Source: Brotonthovivens ammoniilytica
GTDB lineage: Bacteria; Bacillota; Clostridia; Lachnospirales; Lachnospiraceae
Assembly (NCBI RefSeq): GCF_025566885.1
Contig: NZ_JAOQJQ010000001.1
Location: 248,001 to 312,000, forward strand
Direction: 5' to 3'
DNA length: 64,000 bases
Both the position numbers and the translations under genes were made by a program. The notes under the pieces were generated by a model, which had not been told where the DNA came from, made no database searches, and saw only the letters and a list, made by a program, of their open reading frames with translations. The first letter of the stretch is position 1. Every line of letters begins with the position of its first letter. Shown in pieces: positions 16,263-24,757 of the stretch.

Positions 16263-16293
16263 ATGGGATCTGCTTTTGCGGGTCTCATTTTTT
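16263..16293 (+). terminator. terminator after the 160-residue gene
   Basis: An 11-bp stem with three G-T pairs (16263-16273 with 16278-16288), TTTT loop and a T-run. Confidence 0.75.
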
Positions 16294-16332
16294 GTTCATA
16301 TGAAATTCAAAACGCATCACAATTAACAAAAA

Positions 16333-16371
16333 ATATCGTGCAAAATATAAAATACATCTCGCAAAATATTC
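16333..16371. promoter_or_regulatory. two tandem GntR-type boxes upstream of ptb
   Basis: Box A, ATATCGTGCAAAATAT (16333-16348), differs by one base from the core of the gntR-promoter operator. Box B, ATCTCGCAAAATATTC (about 16356-16371), shares the GCAAAATAT core. The two cores are 21 bp apart, two helical turns, and end at the -35 of the ptb promoter. Confidence 0.6.
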
Positions 16372-16400
16372 TTGTATTTGCATATAGATTATGATATAAT
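16372..16400 (+). promoter_or_regulatory. promoter of ptb-buk
   Basis: TTGTAT at 16372-16377, 17 bases, TATAAT (perfect) at 16395-16400. The leader to the start codon is about 140 bases, with no recognised riboswitch. Confidence 0.7.
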
Positions 16401-16548
16401 TCCATCAGTAATAAATGTGTGAATTAAAGGATGCCGGAAGATTTTGAAGTATCTGCACAGGCGGAAAAATACCGGCTGACGAAAGACGGTGCTCTGTCTT
16501 TTAACTTAATAAAAACAAAAATAATGTTTTACAAAAAGGAGAATGATT

Positions 16549-17460
16549 ATGGTATTAAAAAATTTTGATGTATTAATTGAAAAAGTAAAAAGTTTTCCGG
16601 AACCTATGCGTGTTATTGTGGCGGCAGCAGGAGATGAACATACATTAGAGGCAATTGCCCATGCCATGGGAGAGGGCATTGTGAAACCGGTGCTGGTTGG
16701 CGATAAAGCAAAAATTGATGAAATTCTGGCAAAATTAAATATATCCGTTTCTGAAGAAGATATTTATGATGTTCCGGATGCTGACGAGGCAGCTAAAAAG
16801 TCAGTTGCTCTGATTCATGAAGGAAAAGGCGACTTTATTATGAAAGGCAAACTGGAGACTGCACAGATTTTGAAACCGGTAGTGAATAAAGAAACCGGAC
16901 TTGGAACCGGACGTGTAATGTCACATTTTGTTTTTGATGAGCTTCCCTTTTACCACAAACTGCTTGTTACAACTGACGGCGGTATGATGACATATCCGAC
17001 ATTGGAGCAGAAAAAACAGATTATTGAAAATACAGTAGATACGCTGAAAGCACTTGGATATGAAAATCCAAAGATTGCAGTGGTGGCAGCAGTTGAAAAA
17101 GTAAATCCAAAGATGCCTGAGACCGTAGAGGCTGATCAGTTAAAACAGATGAATATAAACGGTGAAATCAAAGACTGTGTTGTGGAAGGTCCGATTTCCC
17201 TTGATATTGCTTTAGATAAAGAAATTGCTGATATCAAAGGATTTGAAAGTCCGGTGGCAGGTGACGCCGATGTGATTCTTGTGCCGAATATCCAGGTAGG
17301 AAATATTCTTGGAAAATCTATTACAGTGATTGCAAGAGGTAATATGGCCGGTTTTATTGTAGGCTCTAAAGTTCCTATTGTATTAACTTCTAGAGGCTCC
17401 TCTGCAAAAGAAAAATTCCTTTCACTGGTACTGGCAGCAGCAGTAAGTGCAGGTAAATAA
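16549..17460 (+). CDS. ptb: phosphate butyryltransferase
   Basis: A 303-residue member of the phosphate acetyl/butyryl transferase family. Motifs include VIVAAAGDEHTLEAI, KGKLETAQILKPVVNKETGLGTGR and, at the C-terminus, NIQVGNILGKSITVIARGNMAGFIVGSKVPIVLTSR. It converts butyryl-CoA and phosphate to butyryl phosphate and CoA. ATG 16543 overlaps the RBS AAGGAGA, so ATG 16549 is taken. The next gene, 20 bp on, is the matching kinase. The tandem GntR-type boxes before its promoter link it to the catabolic cluster. Confidence 0.93.
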   Translation: MVLKNFDVLIEKVKSFPEPMRVIVAAAGDEHTLEAIAHAMGEGIVKPVLVGDKAKIDEILAKLNISVSEEDIYDVPDADEAAKKSVALIHEGKGDFIMKGKLETAQILKPVVNKETGLGTGRVMSHFVFDELPFYHKLLVTTDGGMMTYPTLEQKKQIIENTVDTLKALGYENPKIAVVAAVEKVNPKMPETVEADQLKQMNINGEIKDCVVEGPISLDIALDKEIADIKGFESPVAGDADVILVPNIQVGNILGKSITVIARGNMAGFIVGSKVPIVLTSRGSSAKEKFLSLVLAAAVSAGK

Positions 17461-17480
17461 AGTACGGGAAGGGGAAAAAG

Positions 17481-18557
17481 ATGGAAAAAATTCTGGTGAT
17501 GAATCCGGGTTCTACTTCTACAAAAATAGCGGTCTATCAGGATGAGACACCTGTATTTGTGGAAAGTATAGAACATTCCCAGGATGAACTGAAAAAGTTT
17601 GATACAATTATAGAACAGTATGAGATGAGAAAAGATCTCATACTGGATGTTATGGAGAAAAATGGTGTAAAGAAAGAAGACCTGACCGCCATTGTATCTA
17701 GAGGCGGTCTGCTGCCGCCAATTGAAGCAGGAGCTTATAAAGTAAATGACGATATGGTATGGCAGCTTACCTATGCACCGCAGAATGAGCATGCCTCCAA
17801 TCTGGGAGCTGTGATAGCCCGCGCCATCAGCAAAGAATTGAATGATATTCCTGCATACATATATGATGCGGTAACGGTAGACGAGTTAGAGCCTCTTGCA
17901 AGAGTTACCGGTCTGCCATCTATGCAGCGCAAAGGCATGGGACATAATCTGAATATGCGTGCAGCGGCTATGAAGTATGCCAAAGAAAGTGGAAAATCTT
18001 ACAATGATATTTCTGTAGTGGTGGCTCATCTTGGCGGTGGAATTACTTTATCCCTGCATCATCATGGCCGGATTGTGGACATGATTTCTGATGATGAAGG
18101 TCCCTTTTCTCCGGAAAGAGCCGGCGGCCTTCCGGTGTTCCAGGTAATTGATATGGCTGCATCAGAAGGTATGGATAAAAAGATCATGATGAAGACCGTA
18201 AAAAGCCAGGGCGGCCTGATGGGATATTTTGGCGTAAACGATACCAGAATCGTTGAGAAAATGATGAAGGACGGTGATAAAAAGGCCGGACTGATTTATA
18301 ATGCCATGATATTAAATGTGGCCCGCAATATTGCCAAGCTGGCCGTATATGTTGATGGTGGAATAGACAATATTATCTTAACCGGTGGAATCGCCTATTC
18401 GGAATATTTCACAAAAGAAGTGGAAAAGCGTGTGAAGTTTATAGCACCTGTAATTGTTTATCCAGGTGAAAATGAAATGGAATCTCTGGCTCTTGGGGCG
18501 CTGCGTGTGCAAAGAGGAGAAGAGACCGCCAAAACATTTGTAAAAGTAGAAAAGTAA
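17481..18557 (+). CDS. buk: butyrate kinase
   Basis: A 358-residue ASKHA-fold acetokinase-family enzyme. The N-terminal signature is VMNPGSTSTKIAVYQDE; other motifs are SRGGLLPP, VVVAHLGGGITLSLHHHGRIVDM, DDEGPFSPERAGGLP and VDGGIDNIILTGGIAYSEYF. It transfers phosphate from butyryl phosphate to ADP, giving butyrate and ATP, the energy-yielding last step of butyrate fermentation by the Ptb-Buk route. It forms an operon with ptb and ends at a terminator. Confidence 0.95.
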   Translation: MEKILVMNPGSTSTKIAVYQDETPVFVESIEHSQDELKKFDTIIEQYEMRKDLILDVMEKNGVKKEDLTAIVSRGGLLPPIEAGAYKVNDDMVWQLTYAPQNEHASNLGAVIARAISKELNDIPAYIYDAVTVDELEPLARVTGLPSMQRKGMGHNLNMRAAAMKYAKESGKSYNDISVVVAHLGGGITLSLHHHGRIVDMISDDEGPFSPERAGGLPVFQVIDMAASEGMDKKIMMKTVKSQGGLMGYFGVNDTRIVEKMMKDGDKKAGLIYNAMILNVARNIAKLAVYVDGGIDNIILTGGIAYSEYFTKEVEKRVKFIAPVIVYPGENEMESLALGALRVQRGEETAKTFVKVEK

Positions 18558-18591
18558 GCAGTCGATCATTCGTTCCAAAATTATACCATTT

Positions 18592-18618
18592 AAAAAGGCT
18601 CCCCGAGGGGGCCTTTTT
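18592..18618 (+). terminator. terminator of ptb-buk
   Basis: A 12-bp stem including five A-T pairs at its base, 3-base loop, TTTTT. Confidence 0.85.
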
Positions 18619-18732
18619 ACGTACATGAAAAGAGAAACGAAGCTTATGACATGAAATTAACAATCCCTGGAATTTTCCCTGTATAAAAACGGAAAATATA
18701 CTAAATGTATAGGAATAAAAACAATAATTGTA

Positions 18733-18760
18733 TTGCTTTTCAGAGGTTTTTCGATACAAT
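18733..18760 (+). promoter_or_regulatory. possible promoter of nfnAB
   Basis: TTGCTT at 18733-18738, 16 bases, TACAAT at 18755-18760. Confidence 0.4.
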
Positions 18761-18825
18761 ACATTATAGATAGATAAATAATTAACAAATGAAAACCGGA
18801 TTTGAATTTGTAAATGGAGGTATGT

Positions 18826-19713
18826 ATGTACACGATTTTAGAACGAAGGAAACTGGCGGACCAGATCTACCTGATGGTAGTACATGCGCCGCGTGTTGCA
18901 AAAGCTTGTAAACCGGGTCAGTTTGTCATCGTAAAAATGGATGAAGAAGGGGAACGGATTCCTCTTACAATCTGCGACTATGACAGAAGCGCTGGAACGG
19001 TAACCATTGTTTTTCAGGTTGTGGGAGCCTCTACAGAGCGGATGGCCGGACTTTATGGTGAAGATACGTTTATGGATTTTGTAGGTCCTCTCGGATGTCC
19101 TTCAGAGCTTGTGGAAGAGGATCTTGATACATTAAAAAAGAAAAAAATACTGTTTGTGGCCGGAGGTGTGGGAACGGCGCCGGTATATCCCCAGGTAAAG
19201 TGGATGCACCAGCAGGGAATTGATGTAGATGTAGTCATCGGAGCAAAGAATCATGAAATGCTGATTCTAGAAGATGAGATGCGGCAGGTAGCCGGCAGAT
19301 TATATGTGTGTACAGATGACGGCAGTTACGGTACACCTGGTATGGTTACCACAGTTATTGAAGAACTGGCGGATAAGGGCACAAAATATGATGTCTGTGT
19401 GGCAATTGGTCCTATGATTATGATGAAGTTTGTCTGCCTGCTTACCAAAGAACTTGAAATTCCAACGATTGTATCTATGAATCCTATTATGGTTGACGGC
19501 ACCGGAATGTGCGGAGCCTGTCGTCTGCAGGTGGGAGATGAAGTGAAGTTTGCCTGTGTGGACGGACCTGAGTTTGACGGTCATCTGGTAGATTTTGATC
19601 AGGCAATGAAGCGTCAGCAGATGTATAAAACAGAGGAAGGCAGAGCAGTCTTAAGAGTCAGAGAAGGAGCAACCCACCATGGCGGATGCGGACATTGCGG
19701 AGGTGATCACTGA
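18826..19713 (+). CDS. nfnA: NfnA/SudB-type FAD and 2Fe-2S subunit of NADH-dependent ferredoxin:NADP oxidoreductase
   Basis: A 295-residue ferredoxin-NADP-reductase-like protein. It shows the FAD-binding region (PGQFVIVKMDEEGERIPLTI), the nucleotide motif VAGGVGTAPVYPQVKW and a cysteine cluster near residues 222-238 (GTGMCGACRL then FACVDGPEFDGH) for a 2Fe-2S centre. The C-terminus is His/Cys-rich (HHGGCGHCGGDH). With the next gene it forms the electron-bifurcating transhydrogenase that couples NADPH to NADH and reduced ferredoxin. ATG 18826 is five bases after GGAGG; the in-frame ATG at 18814 overlaps that site. It overlaps the next start by one base. Confidence 0.88.
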   Translation: MYTILERRKLADQIYLMVVHAPRVAKACKPGQFVIVKMDEEGERIPLTICDYDRSAGTVTIVFQVVGASTERMAGLYGEDTFMDFVGPLGCPSELVEEDLDTLKKKKILFVAGGVGTAPVYPQVKWMHQQGIDVDVVIGAKNHEMLILEDEMRQVAGRLYVCTDDGSYGTPGMVTTVIEELADKGTKYDVCVAIGPMIMMKFVCLLTKELEIPTIVSMNPIMVDGTGMCGACRLQVGDEVKFACVDGPEFDGHLVDFDQAMKRQQMYKTEEGRAVLRVREGATHHGGCGHCGGDH

Positions 19714-21098
19714 TGGATGTAATGAAAAAAGTACCTGTACGTGAACAGGATCCAGCGGCAAGGGCTAAGAATTTCAAAGAAGTATGCTATGGATATAATA
19801 AAGAGGAAGCCATGCAGGAAGCCCAAAGATGTATCGGCTGTAAAAATGCAAAATGTATAGCCGGATGTCCGGTTTCTATAGATATTCCGGCGTTTATTGG
19901 AAAAATTAAAACCGGTGATATCGAAGAGGCTTATCAGGAAATTTCAAAATATACCTCTCTTCCGGGTGTCTGCGGGCGTGTCTGCCCACAGGAAAGCCAG
20001 TGTGAGGGAAAATGTATCCGGGGTATCAAAGGAGAACCGGTGTCCATCGGAAAGCTAGAACGTTTTGTGGCAGATTCAGCTGCGGCCAGCCATTACAGTC
20101 AGCCGGCACCCCAGCCGGCCAACGGACATAAAATTGCAGTAATCGGTTCCGGACCTGCCGGATTAACCTGTGCGGGAGAACTGGCAAAAATGGGATGTGA
20201 GGTCACTATTTTTGAAGCGCTGCATGAAGCGGGCGGAGTACTTCGGTATGGGATTCCGGAATTTCGTCTCCCGAAGGTGGAAGTGGTGGCCCACGAAATT
20301 GAAAAGGTAAAAGATCTTGGTGTAAAAATAGAAACAAACGTTATCATCGGAAAATCCGTTACCATTGATGAGCTTATGGATGAAGAAGGATACGAAGCGG
20401 TATTTATCGGTTCCGGTGCGGGGCTTCCAAAGTTTATGGGCATTCCTGGTGAAAATGCAAATGGTGTATTTTCCGCAAATGAATATCTTACAAGAAATAA
20501 TCTTATGAAGGCTTATCTGGATGAGTACGATACTCCTATCCACAGCGGTAAGAAGGTGGCTGTAGTAGGTGGCGGAAATGTTGCCATGGACGCAGCAAGA
20601 ACCGCCCTGCGTCTGGGAGCTGAAGTGCATATTGTGTACCGGAGAAGCGAAGCGGAACTTCCTGCCAGAGTTGAAGAGGTTCACCATGCAAAAGAAGAAG
20701 GCATTATCTTTGATCTTTTGACCAATCCAGTACAGATTCACGAGGATGAAAACGGATGGGTCAGCGGTCTAGAATGTGTCCGGATGGAGCTTGGAGAACC
20801 GGATGAATCCGGCAGAAGACGTCCTCAAACAGTAGAGGGATCTAATTTTATTCTGGATGTGGATACGGTTATTATGTCTCTTGGAACTTCTCCGAATCCA
20901 TTGATTTCTTCTACCACAGAAGGTCTTGACGTTAATAAATGGAAATGTATTGTAGCAGATGAAGAGCATGGAAAGACAACTAAGGAAGGTGTTTATGCCG
21001 GCGGAGATGCAGTAACCGGGGCGGCAACGGTAATTCTTGCCATGGGCGCCGGAAAGCAGGCGGCAAAAGCAATCTATGATTATGTAACGGAAAAGTAG
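19713..21098 (+). CDS. nfnB: NfnB/GltD-type large subunit (4Fe-4S, FAD, NADPH)
   Basis: A 461-residue protein of the GltA/GltD small-subunit type. The N-terminal iron-sulfur motifs are CIGCKNAKCIAGCP and CGRVCPQESQCEGKC. Two dinucleotide-binding folds follow: IGSGPAGLTCAGELAKMG for FAD and VVGGGNVAMDAARTALRLG for NADPH. The FAD end motif is GVYAGGDAVTGAATVI. Because it directly follows nfnA, with a 1-base overlap, it is NfnB and not part of a glutamate synthase; no large gltB is present. It could balance NADPH for the ring reductase at 9626. Confidence 0.88.
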   Translation: MDVMKKVPVREQDPAARAKNFKEVCYGYNKEEAMQEAQRCIGCKNAKCIAGCPVSIDIPAFIGKIKTGDIEEAYQEISKYTSLPGVCGRVCPQESQCEGKCIRGIKGEPVSIGKLERFVADSAAASHYSQPAPQPANGHKIAVIGSGPAGLTCAGELAKMGCEVTIFEALHEAGGVLRYGIPEFRLPKVEVVAHEIEKVKDLGVKIETNVIIGKSVTIDELMDEEGYEAVFIGSGAGLPKFMGIPGENANGVFSANEYLTRNNLMKAYLDEYDTPIHSGKKVAVVGGGNVAMDAARTALRLGAEVHIVYRRSEAELPARVEEVHHAKEEGIIFDLLTNPVQIHEDENGWVSGLECVRMELGEPDESGRRRPQTVEGSNFILDVDTVIMSLGTSPNPLISSTTEGLDVNKWKCIVADEEHGKTTKEGVYAGGDAVTGAATVILAMGAGKQAAKAIYDYVTEK

Positions 21099-21117
21099 TT
21101 TGATTTGAAATAAAAGT

Positions 21118-21164
21118 AAAAAATAGTACAAGTTTCTGAGAGTAAGAAACTTGTACTATTTTTT
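21118..21164. terminator. bidirectional terminator between nfnB and the HxlR gene
   Basis: A perfect 20-bp stem (21118-21137 with 21145-21164), 7-base loop, with A-run and T-run on either side. It serves both converging genes and touches the HxlR stop codon. Confidence 0.92.
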
Positions 21165-21582
21165 AATTGCCTTCAGGATGTTGTTTCTGCTTGTAGGTAT
21201 CCATGATATCCATAAGCTGATCCTCGTATTTCATTTCGGTATGAACTTTAAAAGCATCCGGATCTATTGGCAGATTCAAATCAGCCAGACGGCGTACGCT
21301 CCAGATGTATAAAATATCAAGAGCAGGTATTAGATCTTCGCCCAGGGGAGTAAGGATATACTCGACTTTTAAAGGAATCGTATTGTACTGGATCCGCTCT
21401 ACCAATCCGTCGCTGGTCAGTTCTTTTAACTGCTGGCTGAGGACTTTTTCGCTGACACCAAGTGTTTTTTTGGTTTCATTAAAACGGATCTTACCATAAT
21501 GATGAATATGGTGAAGAATGGTCATTTTCCATTTCCCCGAGATGCAGTTAGTGACGAAATGATAAGGATTGACATAGTTCAT
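21163..21582 (-). CDS. HxlR-family transcriptional regulator
   Basis: A 139-residue winged-helix regulator. The N-terminus reads YHFVTNCISGKWKMTILHHI, followed by IRFNETKKTLGVSEKVLSQQLKELTSDGLVERI, the HxlR DNA-binding helices and wing (PLKVEYILTPLGEDLIP). HxlR proteins of this kind usually respond to electrophiles, redox or drugs. It has only one Cys (C13, in the first helix). A GGAGG precedes the start on the minus strand. The target is not evident: the divergent C_GCAxxG_C_C gene 285 bp away is one candidate. Confidence 0.85.
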   Translation of the reverse strand: MNYVNPYHFVTNCISGKWKMTILHHIHHYGKIRFNETKKTLGVSEKVLSQQLKELTSDGLVERIQYNTIPLKVEYILTPLGEDLIPALDILYIWSVRRLADLNLPIDPDAFKVHTEMKYEDQLMDIMDTYKQKQHPEGN

Positions 21583-21866
21583 AGGCGCACCTCCTGTATC
21601 GTATATTTATAGGTTAAACTGACACGCTGTCTGTAAAAGTAATTCAGTATCATCCAGGTAACCTTCATCATTGTATCACAAACAGCGGATTTTTCAAGGG
21701 AAAAATCCGTAAATATCTAAAAAAATACAACTATTCAGCTATAAGCAGGAGGGACAGCTGCAAAAAAACTGTAAATACCGGAATATGTTTCGTGAAGTAG
21801 TTCCAAATGCGGAAAAGTATGATAAAATAGGGTTCAGAATTATGAAATAAGAAGTGAGGAATCAAA
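21583..21866. other. intergenic region between divergent HxlR and C_GCAxxG_C_C genes
   Basis: About 285 bases without a gene. Near the plus-strand gene an extended -10, TGATAAAAT, occurs around 21818-21826. On the HxlR side the minus strand carries TATAAA-like sequence shortly before its RBS. No clear palindromic operator stands out. Confidence 0.4.
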
Positions 21867-22295
21867 ATGGAAGAACGTAAGAAAAGGGCAATTGAAAATC
21901 ATAAAAAAGGATATAACTGTGCCCAGTCAGTACTCTGCGCGTACAGTGATCTGCTGGAAATAGATGAGGAAGTGTTGTTTCGTATTTCAGAAGGATTTGG
22001 TCTTGGTATGGGGATGATGGGAACCTGCGGCGCAGTAACCGGAATGTTTATGGCGGCAGGACTGGTAAACAGCAGCGGAGATCTGCAGGCATGTTCCAGC
22101 AAGCCGGAGACTATGAAGCTGATCAAGGAGCTGCGGGAGGCCTTTAAAGAGAAGAACCAGTCGCTGATCTGCAGAGAGTTAAAAGGTGTGGACACAAAGA
22201 AGGTACTGCGCAGCTGTGACGGATGCATAGAGGATGCTGCGGAGATTGCAGGAAAAATACTATTTCCACAGCAGTACAAGGATGAAAATAAGTAA
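21867..22295 (+). CDS. C_GCAxxG_C_C-family redox protein
   Basis: A 142-residue protein with the conserved Cys pattern of this family: NCAQSVLCAYSDLL near residue 18, GTCGAVTGMFMAAGL near residue 53 and SCDGCIEDAAEIAGKIL near residue 115. The family is thought to be redox-active or metal-cluster binding; its reaction is unknown. It is preceded by GTGAGGAATC. The malQ gene starts 16 bp downstream, so the two are probably co-transcribed. Confidence 0.85.
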   Translation: MEERKKRAIENHKKGYNCAQSVLCAYSDLLEIDEEVLFRISEGFGLGMGMMGTCGAVTGMFMAAGLVNSSGDLQACSSKPETMKLIKELREAFKEKNQSLICRELKGVDTKKVLRSCDGCIEDAAEIAGKILFPQQYKDENK

Positions 22296-22311
22296 ATTTT
22301 GTGAGGGATTT

Positions 22312-23790
22312 ATGAGAAGCAGCGGTATATTAATGCATATTTCTTCTCTGCCGTCGCCTTATGGAATAGGCACTCTTGGAGAAGAAGCTAAAAAATTTGT
22401 TGATTTTCTGTCCGCTTCCGGTCAGACCTACTGGCAGGTTCTCCCAATCTGCCCTACTGGTTTTGGGGATTCTCCCTATCAGTCATTTTCTACATTTGCA
22501 GGAAATCCATATTTTATAGACCTTGATTATTTATGTCACGATGGTCTGCTTACAAAAGAGGAATGCTGCTCCTATGACTGGGGAAGTGATAAGACAGCGG
22601 TGGATTATGGACTTGTATACTGGAACCGTATGAAAATTTTAAAACAGGCGTATGAAAGATTTCAATGCAGAATACCGTACGAGTATCAGGAGTTCTGCGA
22701 AAAAAATAAAGACTGGCTGGAAGACTATGCCGTATATATGGCGTTTAAAGAGGCAAATCAGGGAAGCGCATGGCATCAGTGGGACGGGGCCTTGAAGCGG
22801 AGAGACCCTCAGGCAGTAAAGGAAGCTAAACAGAAATTTCAGAAAGAAATTAATTTCTGGAAGATGACGCAGTTTTTATTTTTCTGCCACTGGCATTCCC
22901 TGAAGGCGTACGCAAATGAAAGGGGAATCCGGCTGATTGGAGATATTCCCATCTATGTTTCCTCCGACAGTGCAGATGTGTGGGCAGATCCAGAATTGTT
23001 TGTTCTGGATGAAGACTTAAATCCCACAGAAGTTGCGGGATGTCCGCCGGATGCATTTACAGAAGACGGCCAGCTGTGGGGGAATCCACTGTTTCGCTGG
23101 GATAAAATGGAACAGGACGGATTTGCCTGGTGGACAAAAAGAGTGAGGCATTTATCAGAATTGTTCGATATTGTGCGCATTGATCATTTCCGGGGTTTTG
23201 AGTCATACTATGCCATTCCGGCAGGGGATAAAAATGCAAAAAGGGGCGTCTGGAAAAAGGGACCGGGATTGAGATTGTTCCAGGCCCTCAAACAGAAGCT
23301 GGGAGATTTGAATATTATTGTGGAAGATCTGGGATTTTTGACCCCTGAAGTGTTGAAAATGGTTCAGGACTGCGGTTTTCCGGGTATGAAACTGCTGCAG
23401 TTTGCCTTTGATGCCAGAGATAACAGTGCATATCTGCCCCATAACCATATTAAAAACTGTGTGGTCTATTCCGGAAGCCACGATAATGATACGATTCTTG
23501 GCTGGATGAAAAATTCCCCGAGAGAAACTGTGGAGTATGCCGCAGAGTATCTGGGGCTGACTGTGAAGGATGCCAACTGGGGGATGATGAAGGCTGTATG
23601 GGCCAGTGTTGCAGATACGGCGATTGTGACTATGCAGGATCTGTTAGGGCTGGGAGATGAGGCGCGGATGAATATTCCGTCTACCACAGGGAATAACTGG
23701 AAATGGCGGATGAAGCCTGATGCCTTAAGTCAGGAACTGGCCGGGAAAATTTATCATCAGATGATAAATTATGCCCGATTAAGGAAATAA
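22312..23790 (+). CDS. malQ: 4-alpha-glucanotransferase (amylomaltase)
   Basis: A 492-residue GH77 enzyme of normal length. Family motifs include SSLPSPYGIGTLG at the N-terminus, the nucleophile region VRIDHFRGF, the acid/base region VEDLGFLTPEV and the third acid in YSGSHDNDTILGW. It transfers alpha-1,4-glucan segments in maltodextrin and glycogen metabolism in the cytosol. The open frame extends upstream into the previous gene, but ATG 22312, after GTGAGGG, gives the family's usual start. Confidence 0.95.
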   Translation: MRSSGILMHISSLPSPYGIGTLGEEAKKFVDFLSASGQTYWQVLPICPTGFGDSPYQSFSTFAGNPYFIDLDYLCHDGLLTKEECCSYDWGSDKTAVDYGLVYWNRMKILKQAYERFQCRIPYEYQEFCEKNKDWLEDYAVYMAFKEANQGSAWHQWDGALKRRDPQAVKEAKQKFQKEINFWKMTQFLFFCHWHSLKAYANERGIRLIGDIPIYVSSDSADVWADPELFVLDEDLNPTEVAGCPPDAFTEDGQLWGNPLFRWDKMEQDGFAWWTKRVRHLSELFDIVRIDHFRGFESYYAIPAGDKNAKRGVWKKGPGLRLFQALKQKLGDLNIIVEDLGFLTPEVLKMVQDCGFPGMKLLQFAFDARDNSAYLPHNHIKNCVVYSGSHDNDTILGWMKNSPRETVEYAAEYLGLTVKDANWGMMKAVWASVADTAIVTMQDLLGLGDEARMNIPSTTGNNWKWRMKPDALSQELAGKIYHQMINYARLRK

Positions 23791-23808
23791 AAAGAAAAGA
23801 GAAAGCAG

Positions 23809-24708
23809 ATGAATTTTAAAAGTATCCGGTATTTTATAACCCTTGCCCATTGTCTGAATTTTACTCAGGCAGCCGGCAAATATCATATTACCCAGACTGC
23901 TATGAGCCGATATATTGCATCTTTAGAGGAACAGGTAGGCGTGAAACTGTTTGAGAGAAGCTCTAGAAAAGTGACATTGACAGAAGCAGGAAGGCTGTAT
24001 GCAGAAGGTGTGGAAAAAATATTAAAAGAACACGAAGAATTGCTGGAACGGGCAAGGGCTGCCGCCAATCAATACCAGGGGCATGTAAAGGTGGGGATCG
24101 GAGTTTATGAATACAGCAATACCGAGCAGTATTTTTCGAAATTTCTGGAAATGTATTCGGATGTAAAGGTAGATATCTTTCAGTTTCCTTACAGCACCTT
24201 GACAGAACGTTTTAAAACCGGAAGTCTGGACCTGATCATATCCCTGGATATGTGCAGGGAAGAGTTTAAAAAAGAGGAAATACGGACAGTGGACTTGTTT
24301 TCCAGCGAAAATGTTCTGGTGATCAGCCGGCAGAAAGCAGAGCAGTATCAGGGCAGTAAGGTAGCAGAGATTTTGAAAAAAGAATATCTTGTAACCAACT
24401 GTGAGGATAATGGTTTAAATTCTCTGAAAATGTTAAAAACCATGCTGCAAAGAGACCTTGGTTTTGCTCCGGAGAATATGGTGCAGACTAATAGTCTTGG
24501 AGCCCAGCTTTTAATGGTAAAAACAGGGCATGGAGCGGCCATTGTGCCCTCTTTTGTAAAAGAGATACAGGATGACTCTGTGGCGGTATTAAAGCTGCCT
24601 CAGGAATCTCCCCAGAAGTATTGTGTGATACAAAAAAGTGACTGCAAAAATCAGGCCGCAACTTTATTTATGGATTTCTGCCAGTCTCTGCATCTGGATG
24701 TCATGTAA
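23809..24708 (+). CDS. LysR-family transcriptional regulator
   Basis: A 299-residue LysR regulator. The N-terminal helix-turn-helix is FKSIRYFITLAHCLNFTQAAGKYHITQTAMSRYIASLEEQ (seen in parts at residues 3-42). The C-terminal periplasmic-binding-like domain carries the effector pocket. It lies 18 bp after malQ on the same strand, which is unusual for LysR genes that normally are divergent from their target, so its regulon is unclear. Confidence 0.9.
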   Translation: MNFKSIRYFITLAHCLNFTQAAGKYHITQTAMSRYIASLEEQVGVKLFERSSRKVTLTEAGRLYAEGVEKILKEHEELLERARAAANQYQGHVKVGIGVYEYSNTEQYFSKFLEMYSDVKVDIFQFPYSTLTERFKTGSLDLIISLDMCREEFKKEEIRTVDLFSSENVLVISRQKAEQYQGSKVAEILKKEYLVTNCEDNGLNSLKMLKTMLQRDLGFAPENMVQTNSLGAQLLMVKTGHGAAIVPSFVKEIQDDSVAVLKLPQESPQKYCVIQKSDCKNQAATLFMDFCQSLHLDVM

Positions 24709-24714
24709 TGAGAA

Positions 24715-24750
24715 CCTCCCGCATATACATAAAACAGTATAGACGGGAGG
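24715..24750 (+). terminator. hairpin that ends lysR and contains the spoIVA RBS
   Basis: CCTCCCG (24715-24721) pairs with CGGGAGG (24744-24750), then ATTTTTT and the spoIVA ATG. The 3' arm is the ribosome binding site of spoIVA, so a transcript entering from lysR would be both prone to stop and translationally masked. A promoter inside the loop would free the RBS. Confidence 0.6.
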
Positions 24751-24757
24751 ATTTTTT

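Noticed and set aside
19713..21098. Glutamate synthase small subunit
   Set aside because: No large GltB subunit is present, and the gene is fused in an operon by one base with the FNR-like subunit, which is the Nfn arrangement.
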